Assembly: GCA_018398765.1 (NCBI GenBank)
Contig: JAHBMJ010005738.1
Coordinates: forward strand, 1-64,000
Reading direction: 5' to 3'
Source of the DNA: Chromera velia
Taxonomy: Eukaryota > Sar > Chromeraceae
DNA: 64,000 nucleotides
Shown: positions 34,793 to 46,250 of the stretch, in pieces
Layout of the letters: each line of letters opens with the position of its first letter
Numbering within the stretch: the first letter of the stretch is position 1
Position numbers and translations under genes: made by a program
The notes under the pieces: model-generated
Databases searched by the model: none
Told to the model about the DNA's origin: nothing
What the model saw: only the letters and a program-made list of their open reading frames with translations

Positions 34793-35030
34793 AGAAAGAA
34801 AGAAAGAAAGAAAAGAAAGAAAAGAAAAGAAAAGAAAGAAAGAAAGAAAGAAAGAAAGAAAAGAAAGAAAGAAAGAAAGAAAGAAAGAAACATACGAGGG
34901 TCTGATACAGACTCACGCAAAAACCCCACGAGTGTCCCATTCAGACTCAGGCACATCGAATCTACGAATGTCCTATACGGACTCACGCAGGTTTAATATA
35001 CGAGTGTCCCATCAGACTCAGGCAGAACAG
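34793..35030. repeat. (GAAA)n tract followed by a degenerate 33-36-bp minisatellite
   Basis: 34793-34889 is GAAA repeat. From about 34894 to 35030 there are four degenerate copies of a phrase like ACGAGTGTCCCAT-x-CAGACTCA-x-GCA, spaced 33-45 bp. The copies differ by substitutions and small indels. They sit between the TPPP-like exons and the neighbouring gene's 3' end. Confidence 0.75.
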
Positions 35031-35138
35031 TTGCGAGGATCCTGCAAACCCCGGCAGCCAAGACAGAAAGAAAGACAGGAGAAAAGGGAAGTGACAGTCA
35101 AGATAAGGGACACCGGGCCCGCTCTCGGTCCCCGGCCC

Positions 35139-36079
35139 TCAAGGTCTGGAGATTTGTTGCCAGACCCACTGCACCCCCTCCCACGTCTTCTGAGCGACCC
35201 AACAAGCTCCCGTCCACACCTTCTGTGCAGCCCACACAGTCCCCCGCCACGTAAAGACTGCCCCCCAGCAGATCCATTGCCAGACCCCAGGGGCTGCCAG
35301 GGCTTCGACCCGGCGCTGTGTTGGGGATTTCTGCAAGTACCTCTGGCCCCTTGGAGTGTCTGGGCGCACTTCGGGATACAGGGAGGGCTCAGGCAGACAA
35401 TGTTTGGGCACCTCTTGAAAGGACTCTCCTGCCCGTCTCCTCTGCTCCTGCAGCAACTCAAACTCCCTCAGTTTACGGTACCACTTCAGGTCTTTCTCTG
35501 CTGCCTGCTTGTCCCGGAGATTTGCAGGGTCACAAAATTGTGGGTCCTCTTGCCGTAGAAGCCGAAGCCTCTCCTCACAATCGAAAATCATGTCGTCCGT
35601 GCAGACTTTTGCGAAGCTGTCTCTGCTTCGGTGCCGAAGGTGACGGTATGTGCTTGATCTGTGAAGGTAAGACGCTTTCACGACGGGTCGAAAGACCACT
35701 CGGGAAGGCCGAAATCTGCCCCCTCATCTATGAAAGCGTCCACCAAGGCTGCCTTTCGCAGTTCTATTTCGTCTAGTATCTCGTTGTGTCTCTGGATTTC
35801 CATGCTCATTTCTCCACGATCAACACGGGCCTCCAGCCGCATGTCAGCCAGTTTATTCGGACACTTTGCAACACCCCAGTGCTCCACTGGAACCTTATCG
35901 TTCAAAATGTGATGCCCCGGCTGATCCATGGGTTTTAAGTAAACCCAGTTGGGGCGTGGGGGGTTCCAATTCACGCCTCTCGGAGACGTTGCGAGTGTCT
36001 GAGGGATGAGCCTGTGCAGAACCGCACTGCGAGCTCGGAGAGTTTGTCTGTACATGTCTCTGTGGCAGGTTACTGACAA
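35139..36079 (-). CDS. Two-exon gene with Trp-rich C-terminal tail (about 293 aa)
   Basis: Exon 1 is 36079-35682 and exon 2 is 35622-35139; a 59-nt GT-AG intron joins them in phase 2, giving 882 nt. The first residues (MSVTCHRDMYRQTLRARSAV, or starting at the Met at 36055) are basic and lack acids, as in a mitochondrial targeting sequence. The middle is charged and helical (MSMEIQRHNEILDEIELRKA; CDDEERLRLL-like segments). The last 50 residues carry many evenly spaced Trp (WICWGAVFTWRGTVW, then WVAQKTWEGVQWVWQQ), which could be an amphipathic membrane-associated helix. I do not recognise the family. A mitochondrial complex subunit specific to myzozoans is a guess. Confidence 0.65.
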
Positions 36080-36200
36080 ATGTGCGCGAATTCGTAAAAC
36101 AAGACAGATGTACTTTCGGCTTTACTCTCCGAACGAAGCTATATATGGGGGAAATGCTGCAGACGAATACACAGACGCGTGCAATTCGACACATGCAGAA
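36080..36200. other. Short spacer upstream of the two-exon gene
   Basis: Likely promoter side of the minus-strand gene starting at 36079. A TATA-like CTATATATGG lies near 36140. Nothing else supported. Confidence 0.3.
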
Positions 36201-37448
36201 AGAACCTTAACGTAAACTGCCTATCGCCTCGGGGGGCAGCTCATGCAGCTCTGCTGACATCGGCCGAGAGGCCCTGCATGAGATCGCACGCACTCGCGTG
36301 GCCCCGGAAAGCGAAGCGGGGGGCACTTACAAAACAAAAATACCCCAGCCCACGTGCGTGCACGCTGTCTTTCGGCAAAAACCCGGCCCCGAAAGGCTGA
36401 ATGTGCGCCAAATGTGCGTGCGTCAGATGCACGCTGTCTTTCGCCAAAAAAAGGCCCCGGAAAGATCCCGCCCAAATGGTCCAGAAAAGCGTGAACCCGA
36501 CTTCAACCCGTCGCCATGCATGCGTGCGTCAGATATAGGTGGCCTCGGAAAGCGCGACCGCGAAAAGGCAGAATTTGCGCCATGCGTGCGTCAGAGCATA
36601 CCCCCGGGCTTTTTTCCCGGGGAAGGGGGGGTTCTGCGGCTTTTCCCCCGGGGGGGGGGGGGGATCGGCGCGATGGCTGGCCGGCGTGCGTCAATTGTGC
36701 AGTTCTCATTTTTCTTGCTTTCCGGGGCCGTTCACAAGCTTGCTTGCGTCAGATGCATGCATAACGCATCTGACGCAAGCAAGCTTGCAAACGGCCCCGG
36801 AAAGCAAGAAAAATCAGAACTGCACGATTGATGTACGCCGGCCATGCAGCCTCACGCCGACCCCCCCCCCCGCAGGAAAAAAGCATACGCGGAACCCCCC
36901 CCTCCCTCGGGAAAAAAGCCCAGGGGTAATATGGAGATCTAAAACCTATCTGACGCACGCATGGCCCATATTCAGCCTTTCAGGGCCGGGTTTTTGGCGA
37001 AAGACACTGTGCATGCATGCGTGGGCTGGGGTATTTCTGTTTTGTAAGTGCCCCCCGTTTCGCTTTCCGGGGTTATTTTTTCATTTTTGGGCCGGGCCCC
37101 AGGGGGGTCGCTTCTATATCTCCGTCTGTCACGGTGTCGTCCAAATTCTAAAATATACCCCTATATGCCGTTCAAGTAACTCGCACGGAGCCGCGATCGC
37201 CCTCGCACATTCATGCCCCTCAAGTAACTTACATGGAGTTGCAAGTGCATGCTCGCGCGGTCCCGAGAAGCATGGCCCCGGAAAATGAAGTGGGGGACAC
37301 TTACAAAATGGCCCCAGAAAGCGAAGCGGGGGGCACTTACAAAACAAAAATACCCCAGCCCATGCATACAAGGTCTTTCGCAAAAAAAATGCCCTGGAAA
37401 GATCCCGCCCAAATGGTTCAGAAAAGCATGAACCCGTCACCATGTATA
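36200..37448. repeat. GC-rich foldback repeat with large imperfect palindrome
   Basis: Sequence from about 36298 folds back on sequence to about 37075. The centre is near 36760, where arms ending GCGTCAGATGC and GCATCTGACGC are separated by 10 bases. Outer arms share phrases such as GGGGCACTTACAAAAC and GGCCCCGGAAAG. Part of the unit occurs again in direct orientation at 37310-37440. The repeat resumes at 45925 after the nested elements. No coding frame with real composition. Termini were not resolved. Confidence 0.75.
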
Positions 37449-37725
37449 TGTGCGTCCTAGGGGGCAGTACTTCTGGTGTGTATACTAGATTTTGGAGCTG
37501 ATATGACCAAAAAAAGTGAAAATTTCATTTAGTTTTTTAGTAACAAAATATTTTTCAGGTACGGCTTGATGAGTTACTTCTAAAAAACATAACATTTTGG
37601 TGTGGGTTATTCGTTGTATTATAGGTTACAGGGATTAAATATATATCGCTTTGTAATCTTACGGGTTACTCGGTTAGAGGTCATTTTGGGTCAGTAACTA
37701 TCATTCCAAGTCCATCTTAAAAATA

Positions 37726-38180
37726 TGACAGTAAACGTTACCTAGAACAGACTAGAATAGTCAGGTAACGAAAATGGGTAACGCTCAAACAGCTAAACGG
37801 GAAGTTTGACCTACTGGGTCGCAGTCCTCAGTCCAAACAGGAAAATCCATTCAGCAACGACAGAGAAATTCAAGGAGACGTCAATCTAGAATTTACTTAA
37901 ACGAAGACCGCGCGTTCGATCCAATGCACTGGACCTCGACGCTCCAAATATGACATACAGACTGATCAGATTGCCATTTGAGGATGCTTTCTATCATGAA
38001 CTGACTGAGCAGACCGAGCCTTCGTACAGCCTCACTGTTCGATCAAGGAGTCAAACGCTAATGCACTTAAACATGCGATCACGCCACTCGCAATACTCTT
38101 CATTCGCGTAGATGGCTGGCGTGCTTGCAGAACGCTCAGCGCCTACCTGACGTATGCTTGGATGCATGCGTTTACTCTCA
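37726..38180 (-). repeat. 3' LTR of the copia fossil
   Basis: 455 bp, beginning TGACAGTAAACG and ending TTTACTCTCA on the plus strand. A G-rich polypurine-like stretch (CAGGGGGTGATT on the minus strand) adjoins it on the inner side, as expected next to a 3' LTR. Confidence 0.9.
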
Positions 38181-40764
38181 TAAATCACCCCCTGTCTGAA
38201 CTGAACATAAACAGGAAGACAGACTAAAAAAGAAAAACACTTAACTGCAATGAAGGAACTTGGTCTGTCTGTCTGTACGCATTAACCCAGTTTCGATTCA
38301 ATAAACCTTTACTTCCAACTCCATCAAATTTTTTAAAATATACTCCAACTCCTCCTGCATTCTCGGCTCGCTTTTGCACTGTTTGGAACCAATTTGATGC
38401 ATTAGTGGCTGAGAGTCAGTCACCACCACAACCAGAAGCATCTCACCCCACAACTTTCGAATGAAATGAATGAACGACCAGGACATCTTCACTGCGTTTC
38501 TCATTGCAAGAAGCTCTATAGAAGTTATAGACCCCAGCTTTCTTCAGTGTATGGGAAGCAATTACTGCAATTGCAATTATTGTAATTAATTGAAAGCAAT
38601 GATTGCTTGCTGGCATCTACTAGTAGCTCTCAGCAATTTATTGCAATTAATTATATACTTTAGGGGTCTGAAAGATGTTAAAGAAATGCTAGCAAACAGC
38701 GGTACTGCGGCGCTGGTGCCATGATCACACGCCGCATCGTACGCGTGGGTAGGCTATATGTGTAGGGCGCTACAGCATGTAGTAGGGCGCCAGTCCACCA
38801 TCAGATGCGATCGCAACGTACATGTGTGATGGTGTGTCGTGGTTGCATACATATGGCATTCATTTTAAAACATTGGTTATGTAAGTGTCTTTGTCATACC
38901 ACTTGCAGTGATGAACACTCAAATTTTTCAATTGCAATTCATTTAAAAGAATACGTTTTTTTATATTCAAGAACATGCTATAAATACTAGACTATAAGTT
39001 GTTACCTAGTTGTTGTATATATAGTATAGCATATATTATAAATTATAATATATATTATAGTATATATACCAACAAGTTGATCACTTAACAACTATTTTCC
39101 ATATTATCAATCACTTTCATATAAGCTTTAACTTTTCCAATTTAGGTTTGAACTCTTCTAATCTAGCAAAAAATCGTTTTAAAATATTGAATAAGGCCTC
39201 ATAAACGCTCCATAACTCATATATTCGGTTTAAATAAGTCAATTCTTAAAGATATAAGCAATTATTGGCAATTAATTGCAATTATTGCAATTATTGCTTG
39301 GGCCAAGCTTCTTTTAGCAATTCAATTGCAATTTGATTATCCCATGCACTGGCTTTCTTCCTATTTTCTTGCTCAGCCAATACACAGTGTTGTGCTCACC
39401 GATCTCATCAAGATTGGCAAGCTCTCCTTCATCAACTAACTGCATCTCAATGCCCAGTCTACCCTCTTTGTTGTGCAATTGATAACACGTATCCCCCCAT
39501 ACTAACAAAACTGGAAGGGAGGGAACAGAACGAAGAGACAGAAGACGGGAAGTCTTGAATGCATGTCAGAGAGCCTTCTCACTCACAAGAATGGACTCAC
39601 GAGACGGACGGGAATCGAAGCAGGAAAGGTGGGAAAACAGGAAGGAAAGAGAAGGTTGGGTCTTAACAGCCCATCCCAAACACCCTACATTCTTCTGCTG
39701 CTGTTCCTACAGGGACATGTCAGTCTCTGCAGTCTCAGGTAACAGGAGATCTTTCTCAGTCAAGGGCTTCTTTGCCTCTTCACTCACTCCCTTCACCATT
39801 CCCTCAATATACATGGACTGGTCAAGCAACATCTCACCAAGACGTATCCGAATAGACATGCCCACATAAGAATGAAGCTCTCCATTGTCCATTCTCTCTG
39901 GCTGGTCTGTGTCAAAAAGCTCCTGGATTTGCTTCACATCTTTATCAACAGAAGGAGAAAAACTGAAGAGATCATCAACATGCATAACAAGCAAAGCAAC
40001 GATCTCACCCTAGATCTCACCCTTTTTATTCTTCCTGACCAAAATCGACTCAGCAATCTCAGTCTACCCCAGGCTGCTCACCTTCAGAATTTTCTTGAAG
40101 TAACTCGTGTAGACCTTTGGGGCATCTTTCAGACCGTAAACAGCCCTCTGAATGCGAACGAAGACGCCGATACGGAGGCCAGGATAGACCTCTACAGGGA
40201 GGTCAGATGGAAGGTGCAGCCATACTGCATCTTTCATGGGCACCTGCAGGAACACAGTTAACACGTCTATTTTGGCTGCCTGCAGACCTTTTGAGACGGC
40301 CCAGAGGAAGGCAACTCTAGCCAGACTTGCGTCTGCTATACCAGAGTAGGACTTAAGCTAGGTCTTAAGTACCGACCAATCACGAAAGTCTTGGAACCCT
40401 CTTGCTACGAGACGAGACTTTGCAACCCTCTTTCCCTCCTTCAACTTCCAGGTCCTCACCCACCGAAGGGTAATCGCCTTAACCCCCTTCTCCATCTGCA
40501 GTGTTTGTGTAGAGAGATCAAATACAGAACAGAGACACCAACGAGCGAGTTCCTTTCAATCGGACTCTTTCGTAAGCAGAACTGTAGGCAGAAAGGTAGA
40601 CACTCTCCTGGAAGTCCGCCTGAAAGTAGGATCTGTAGCTTTATGCAATAAGTGGACAGTGGGACGACGAGTTGGGAGCACTGCCGGCCATTCTGGTGGA
40701 CAGGGAGGCAGCCCTCCGGATGCGTGGGCAGGCGGGTTCCGTGTAGGGAAGGAGAAAGGCAGTT

Positions 40765-41562
40765 GTGGTGGAGATGAGGGACGGAGAGAACATGCAGGCG
40801 GCGCTGGAGAGGGCAAGGGCGGGGTTGGCGGCACAAGTGATGGACGTATACGACTTCCAGGGAGGAGGTGGTGCAAAGAGCCTGCTCCTGCAGGCGATAC
40901 CCGAGAACCAGATGAAGCAGATCGAGGCCGTAGATAAGAACTCCCGTCTGCACGAGTTTACGTGCATGGTGGCGAGGTCCGTTGATGCAAACAAGCTCTG
41001 GCACCCATCCTTTCAGTTCAAACTGGATGGGAGGACCCCAAATCCGGCATACTCGCCCGGACTAGCATTCGTCAGGGAGGCGACGATATCCGGGGCTCAC
41101 TTCGGGTGTGACTTCCTCGATATCCCCTTGAAGGGGCCCTTCAGGGCTTTGAAGAGGGAGATGTACCCGGCAGGAGGGGTGGGGCAGAAGGAGTTCGAAG
41201 GAGCGGTGGAGGCAATGGTGAATGAGATTGGTGGGAAGTACATCAGCTTCCATAGGCTGGTGGACTTCATTTTCATGATGCTTCCTAGTGGGGAGTCGGG
41301 GGAGAGGATGATTAGGGGAATAGTGAAGGCCTGCAGGGCTTCGTCTCCGCTGCAGTTCACAAATCATGTGACTGCATTAGCGAGACAGTGGGAGCTTCGG
41401 GCCCAGGGGACGGGGTCGGGTGGGCTGCTGAGAGGCCTGACACCGACGGCTCCGCTTCTTTGGTGGCAAGAATGTGCTCCTTCGCATCGTTCTCTCTCGC
41501 TAGCAACTTGCGCGCCCTCTCACCTTTCATCACCGCACACGCAATCTCAAAGTGCGTGTTGA
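40765..41562 (+). CDS. Open frame of unknown origin inserted in the copia fossil
   Basis: The plus strand, opposite in sense to the copia genes, is open for 265 codons from MVEMRDGENMQ. Residues 1-205 look like an ordinary folded protein: a helical start, FQFKLDGRTPNP, REATISGAHFGCDFLDIP, KYISFHRLVDFIFMMLPSGE. After about 41400 the frame runs back into copia sequence, so the real end is probably earlier. Copia coding sequence on both sides shows that this is an insertion. It could be a piece of another mobile element or a captured host gene. I do not recognise it. Confidence 0.4.
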   Translation: MVEMRDGENMQAALERARAGLAAQVMDVYDFQGGGGAKSLLLQAIPENQMKQIEAVDKNSRLHEFTCMVARSVDANKLWHPSFQFKLDGRTPNPAYSPGLAFVREATISGAHFGCDFLDIPLKGPFRALKREMYPAGGVGQKEFEGAVEAMVNEIGGKYISFHRLVDFIFMMLPSGESGERMIRGIVKACRASSPLQFTNHVTALARQWELRAQGTGSGGLLRGLTPTAPLLWWQECAPSHRSLSLATCAPSHLSSPHTQSQSAC

Positions 41563-44500
41563 GGGCTAAGCCTTTTGCAATCCGTACTTCCTTTATCTCT
41601 CTCTTTCGCCTTCTGCACTCACGGATCTGATTCCTCCTCTGAGATTTGGATATTTTAGACCACCGAAGGAACTTAGCAGTATTTGCTTCCTCGGCTGCCT
41701 AGTCGGCAACGACATCAATGTCTACCGGGACTTTGTCTGAAGGGACAGGGGGGATAGAATCAGGCACAGGAGGTGCCCGCTCAATAAGTCTGTCAAGCAT
41801 GACAGGGGGAAGCTGTCCATCAGCGGGGAGCTTGAACCGCTCCACAATGTCTTTCTACTTTACTGTCTCCAGCTCGGCAGGAAAGAAACTTCCATCATCC
41901 CTCTGCTTCAACCGTGTTGCTATGATGCTTCTCACTTGCTTTTCCCCCTCTCACACAATCTGCCCTGGGAACAGGGCCCCATCTGACTATCGGGCAAAAA
42001 CACCCTACAAACGAGGCACGCGAACGCCTCGGAGAGAACGAGGGAGCTGACAGACCGGCTGAGAAACGTCCTCATCAGACGCCTCACCCCCAGTCTCTGT
42101 ATTGTCTGCATCTGACCGGTTGTCTTCTTTTCCCCAACCAACCCAAACGGATCCTCTCCCCATAATGGAATCTGTCTCCCTCTCTGCAACCATATCGCTT
42201 CTGCCATCTTCGTCAAAATCAACACGCTCCACCCCCACAATGAATGTGGCTGGGGTGAACGCAAAGAGGCCTCCACTGTCTCCTTCTCTGAATTAACACA
42301 GAGATGGACTGCGGACTGATCACCCCCCCGAAAAGAGCTCTCTCACTCTTTTCGACAGGACTGTCAGCAACGAAACGCTGACGGTGAGAGGGATCGGATA
42401 AGCAAACAACATTCCCCGGGGCAACAGGGGGTATCCCCAAACGTACACCAAAAAGAGCACAATTCGGGGAAAGGCCAGTCGAGCCGTGAATGACCTCATT
42501 CAGAGAATTAGCAATTCCAGGGATGAAGACAAGCCAGAGATAAAAGGGAAGAGAACGCTGAAAGAGAACTTTGTTCAAAAGAAAAAAGAAATCGTCATTC
42601 ACTCTCTCAATAAATGCCTACACTTTGGCAGTGAAAGGAGGACCGAACTGACGAACAAAACGAGAGGTAAAGATCAGAAATGAACTCGCCTCTATTGTCT
42701 GAGTATAGGAACTTCGGCTTCCCCTTGCCGGCTTTCTCCCACTGATGAGTCCAAGAGATCAGGTGACGCACTGCGTGATCTTTCGACCGCAGCGCCCACA
42801 ACAATTTCCTCTGCGTCTGCAAATCAACAATGACAGACATATAATAAAACCCCCCGATCCCCTTTCTCTTCATGTTCTTCAGGTTATGGTAGATGTCAGT
42901 ATTGAACTGCCCCTCCAGACCTGCAGGCTCTGGCTCCTTCTCCTCATCGTCCTTATGAACAGAAGACTCATCCCCCTTACGAGAACGCTTTCGCGTCCCT
43001 GCTGCTGCACCTCTTCTCTTCAACTTTCTCCTCTGAAAGTTCATAACACGACATGCCTTGCATGTGTCTCTCACCTCTTTGCACTCCTTCGCAGAAAAAT
43101 GCACCCCCACCCCCTTCTCCTTCAATGTGGTCTCCAAACGCTGCCCAGTCGCATGACCGAGACGGGAGTGAAGGACAAACAAAAGGTGCGATCTGTTCTC
43201 AGGAGAAATCTCTGCCTACCCAGAGAGAGCAGACTGTTGGAGGGGACAAGGAGAAACAGAAGGACAAACGTTGGTAGCAACAACCGCTTCCTCAACCTTT
43301 ATGAGATGGAGAATTGGAATATTGCCCATCTGTTCAACAGGAGAACGAAACCTCTCCCCATACACATCCTTCAACCAGACCCACCCAGGTTCAGAAGAAC
43401 TCTTCTCTCCTGGGAGAGACAACTTTCTTCTCCCACAAGCAAACAACGGACAACCGATTGACTCGTGACTACACCCTTCCTCAGAAACGATGCGCACACC
43501 ACCTCATTCATCGACAAATGGAAGGTGAAATGTCTTGACCCCTCTCACAGAGAGGGGGGCAGCATCAGAGGCGAGATGAAACGAGACAGCCTGGTCAACA
43601 TACGAAATAACATAATTGTCAAACGAGGGGGGAACAAGACTCTTCGAGGCCCCGGAATCGGCAATCATCTCTCCATCGTCTTCTCCCATCACACCGATAA
43701 AGGACTCAACAGACATAACGACTCGTACTTGATCCGTTTCCCCGCCAAACTCCCACTCCCTCTTCTCGGCATTCCGCAAGGTAGCCCTCATGAAACGCCC
43801 ACTGCCAGCCTTCTTACTGGCCCCTGCCCCCCCCCAGCGGCTGGACTGGAACTGGGGGGGGGCGTCCCAGGAGCCATTTAAAAATCCTGGTCCGTGAAAG
43901 TCCCCTGGAGAACCTCACAGAGCTCGAACATCTAGCTCGAACATGGTCCCTTTCTGCACTTTCACCCTTGCGGCTACTGCCTGCTGCTGCTTCTGTTTCT
44001 TCAGTGGACAGAACTTGGCATAGTGCCCCATCTGATTGCATCCGGGGATAGAGCATCTGACATTCTTGGCGGAGCAACCCTTTGCTTCATCGTAGTGCTT
44101 TAGGTGCCCGCAATTGGGATAGGGGCGGGAGGACAAACTCGAGCCGCCCTGACTGGAAGCAGCAGCGGTACCTACATTTCCGATGCTGTCTCCAGAAGAC
44201 TGAAACGATGTCTCCCTCTTTTTTCCTTTCTTCCTCTTCCCACCTTTCCCTTTTTGAGACCCCCCTCACACAAATCTGAGGCTGCTGCCCCGTACTCATG
44301 ATGGGGACGGGCAGAGGAGGGACGAGGACCCTGACCCTCGATGGCAACTTTTACTGAAAGCAACTCTGCCGCCTCTACCTTCCTCTCAACGAAAGGAAGA
44401 ATCTCATCGTACGTCAGTGCGGCGATCTTCTTGTCATGCTTTTTGGCGGCCTTCTCTGAGGCATCAGTGTACTCAAACTTGGTGAGTACATTCTTAAGGG

Positions 44501-45140
44501 CCCTCTTCTTCAGGTCGTTGGGCGCAGTGTAACCTGCCTTACCTCCATCTCGGAGGCACTTCTTCAGACGACCGACGGCAGACACAATGTCCTCCTTCCC
44601 CAAATTCCTTTGAAGAGTAAGGAGCTTCTCCCGAGAGGACTTTGCACCGATCTCCTTCTTCTCAGTGGCTATGTCAGAGATGGCCTCCAAGAGATCGGCA
44701 CACTCCTTCCCCTCTGAGACTTCCACAGCAACAGAGACCTTATAAATAAGGTCAAGGTCCTTCCTCAGACCCCGGAGGAAGGAAAGCTTCCAAAGAGACA
44801 CCTGGTCTACCTTATTTGGAACGTGTTTGGCGGCCAGCATGTACTCTGCGGTCGCCTTGTGCGATTTCTTCCAGAGCTGAAACTCCTTCTAGAAGATGGC
44901 CTTGAGGTTCTCATCCTTTGTCGATAGAACGGTCACAAATGAGACCTTGCACTCGAAAGGATTGACCCAGTGCAGATCAGGCAACTTGATCGTCTATATG
45001 CCTGGAGCACCACCTGCACTGCTAGCAGATGTATTCGCCATGTTGGAAGGAACAGGAAAAAATAAAAGAGGAATCAGGAGACAGATCAATGCAGATCAAG
45101 GGAAAAAATGAACCGCCCACGCCTGGGAACGCCAAGTTTG

Positions 45141-45595
45141 TGACGATAAACGTTACCTAGAACAGACTAAAACAGTCAGGTAACAAAAATGGGTAACGCT
45201 CAAACAGCTAAATGGGAAGTTTGACCTACCGGGTCGCAGTCCTCAGTCCAAACAGGAAAATCCATTCAGCAACGACAGAGAAATTCAAGGAGACGTCAAT
45301 CTAGAATTTACTTAAACGAAGACCGCGCGTTCGATCCAATGCACTGGATCTCGACGCTCCAAACGTAACACACAGACTGATCAGATTGCTATCTGAGGAT
45401 GCTCTCTATCATAAACTAACTGAGCAGACCAAGCCTTCGTACAGCCTCACTGTTCGATTAAGGAGTCAGATGCTAATGCACTCAAACATGCGATCATGCC
45501 ACTCGCAATACTCTTCACTCACGTGGATGGCTGGCGTGCTCGCAGAACGCTCGGCACCCACCTGACGCACGCTTAGATGCATACGTTTACTCTCA
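45141..45595 (-). repeat. 5' LTR of the copia fossil
   Basis: 455 bp, equal in length to the left LTR with no indels. On the inner side the minus strand reads CAAACTTGGCGTTCCCAGG, a candidate primer-binding region. Confidence 0.9.
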
Positions 45596-45924
45596 CAAAA
45601 AAGTGTTTAAAAGTTGTTTAAAACATGTTTAAAGACCTTATAGTAGATGGTTACTCACTTTTTATCAGGGGTCAAAAATGGTTATGGGTTATTCGGTTAG
45701 AGGCCTTTTTATCAAATATTGAAGCAACACATCAAAATCGTGCAATTGTTTAAGAACTATAAAGTGTTTCAACCTTTTTAAGATGTTTTTAGAAGTAACT
45801 TAAGCTAAACAATCGATTGACACCACTTTCAAAGTGCTAGGTGATCGATATATAGGGGAGGGGGTACTAAAATCACTAAAAAAAAGTAGTAACCATCCTG
45901 GATTGCTACACCCTAGCGTACGTC

Positions 45925-46250
45925 AGATGAGTAGCCCCGGAAAGCGACCGCGGAAAGGCTGAATTTGCGCCATGTATGCATTAGAGCATACCTCTGGGCT
46001 TTTTTCCTGAGAAAAAGGGGGTTCCGCGGCTTTTTACGCGGGGGGAGGGGATCGGCGTGACCACTTGGTCGGCTGGCCGGCGTACATCAATCGTGCAGTT
46101 CTCATTTTTCTTGTTTTCCGAGGCCGTTCGCAAGCTTGCTTGCGTCAGATAAAAATACCTCAGCCCATGTATGCAGTGTCTTTTACCAAAAAAAGGCCCC
46201 GGAAAGATCTCACCTAAATAGTCTAGAAAAGCGTGAACCCGACACCATCT
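45925..46250. repeat. Continuation of the GC-rich foldback repeat
   Basis: Matches the unit at about 36530-36750 (GGAAAGCGACCGCGGAAAGG, TTTGCGCCATG, GCAGTTCTCATTTTTCTTG). It resumes at the base where the left part stopped at 37448, apart from the 8-bp duplication. Differences from the left copy are mostly transitions. Confidence 0.75.

Larger units (their letters stand above)
37726..45595 (-). mobile_element. Ty1/copia LTR retrotransposon, fossil
   Basis: Two 455-bp LTRs in direct orientation bound a copia-type internal region on the minus strand. Parts in order from the 5' LTR at right: gag-like region with a zinc knuckle (about 43915-44840), aspartic protease (about 43504-43791, ADSGASKSLV box), integrase (about 42219-43182), reverse transcriptase pieces (39707-40264) and RNase H (about 38298-38504). 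Protease-integrase-RT-RNase H order is diagnostic of copia. The element is broken, with on the order of ten interruptions plus at least one large internal insertion around 40560-41400 and an AT-rich insert around 38520-39340. A clear short target duplication was not found. LTR divergence is about 7 percent. Confidence 0.9.
37457..45916. mobile_element. hAT-like element split by the copia insertion
   Basis: Ends are imperfect inverted repeats (CTAGGGGGCAGTACTTCTGG at left; CTAGGGTGTAGCAATCCAGG at right, read inward). The flanking 8-bp repeats are TGTGCGTC (37449-37456) and CGTACGTC (45917-45924), differing only by two transitions. A related uninterrupted copy of the flanking foldback sequence lies at about 36480-36560 and shows the empty site. 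Without the copia insert the element is about 590 bp, AT-rich, with no transposase, so it is non-autonomous. The CTAG ends resemble those of the MITEs at 16307 and 16696. Confidence 0.75.

Noticed and set aside
37726-37735. Short target duplication for the copia element
   Set aside because: The bases flanking the two LTRs do not match over 4-6 bp, so none is claimed; heavy transition decay or AT-rich flanks may hide it.
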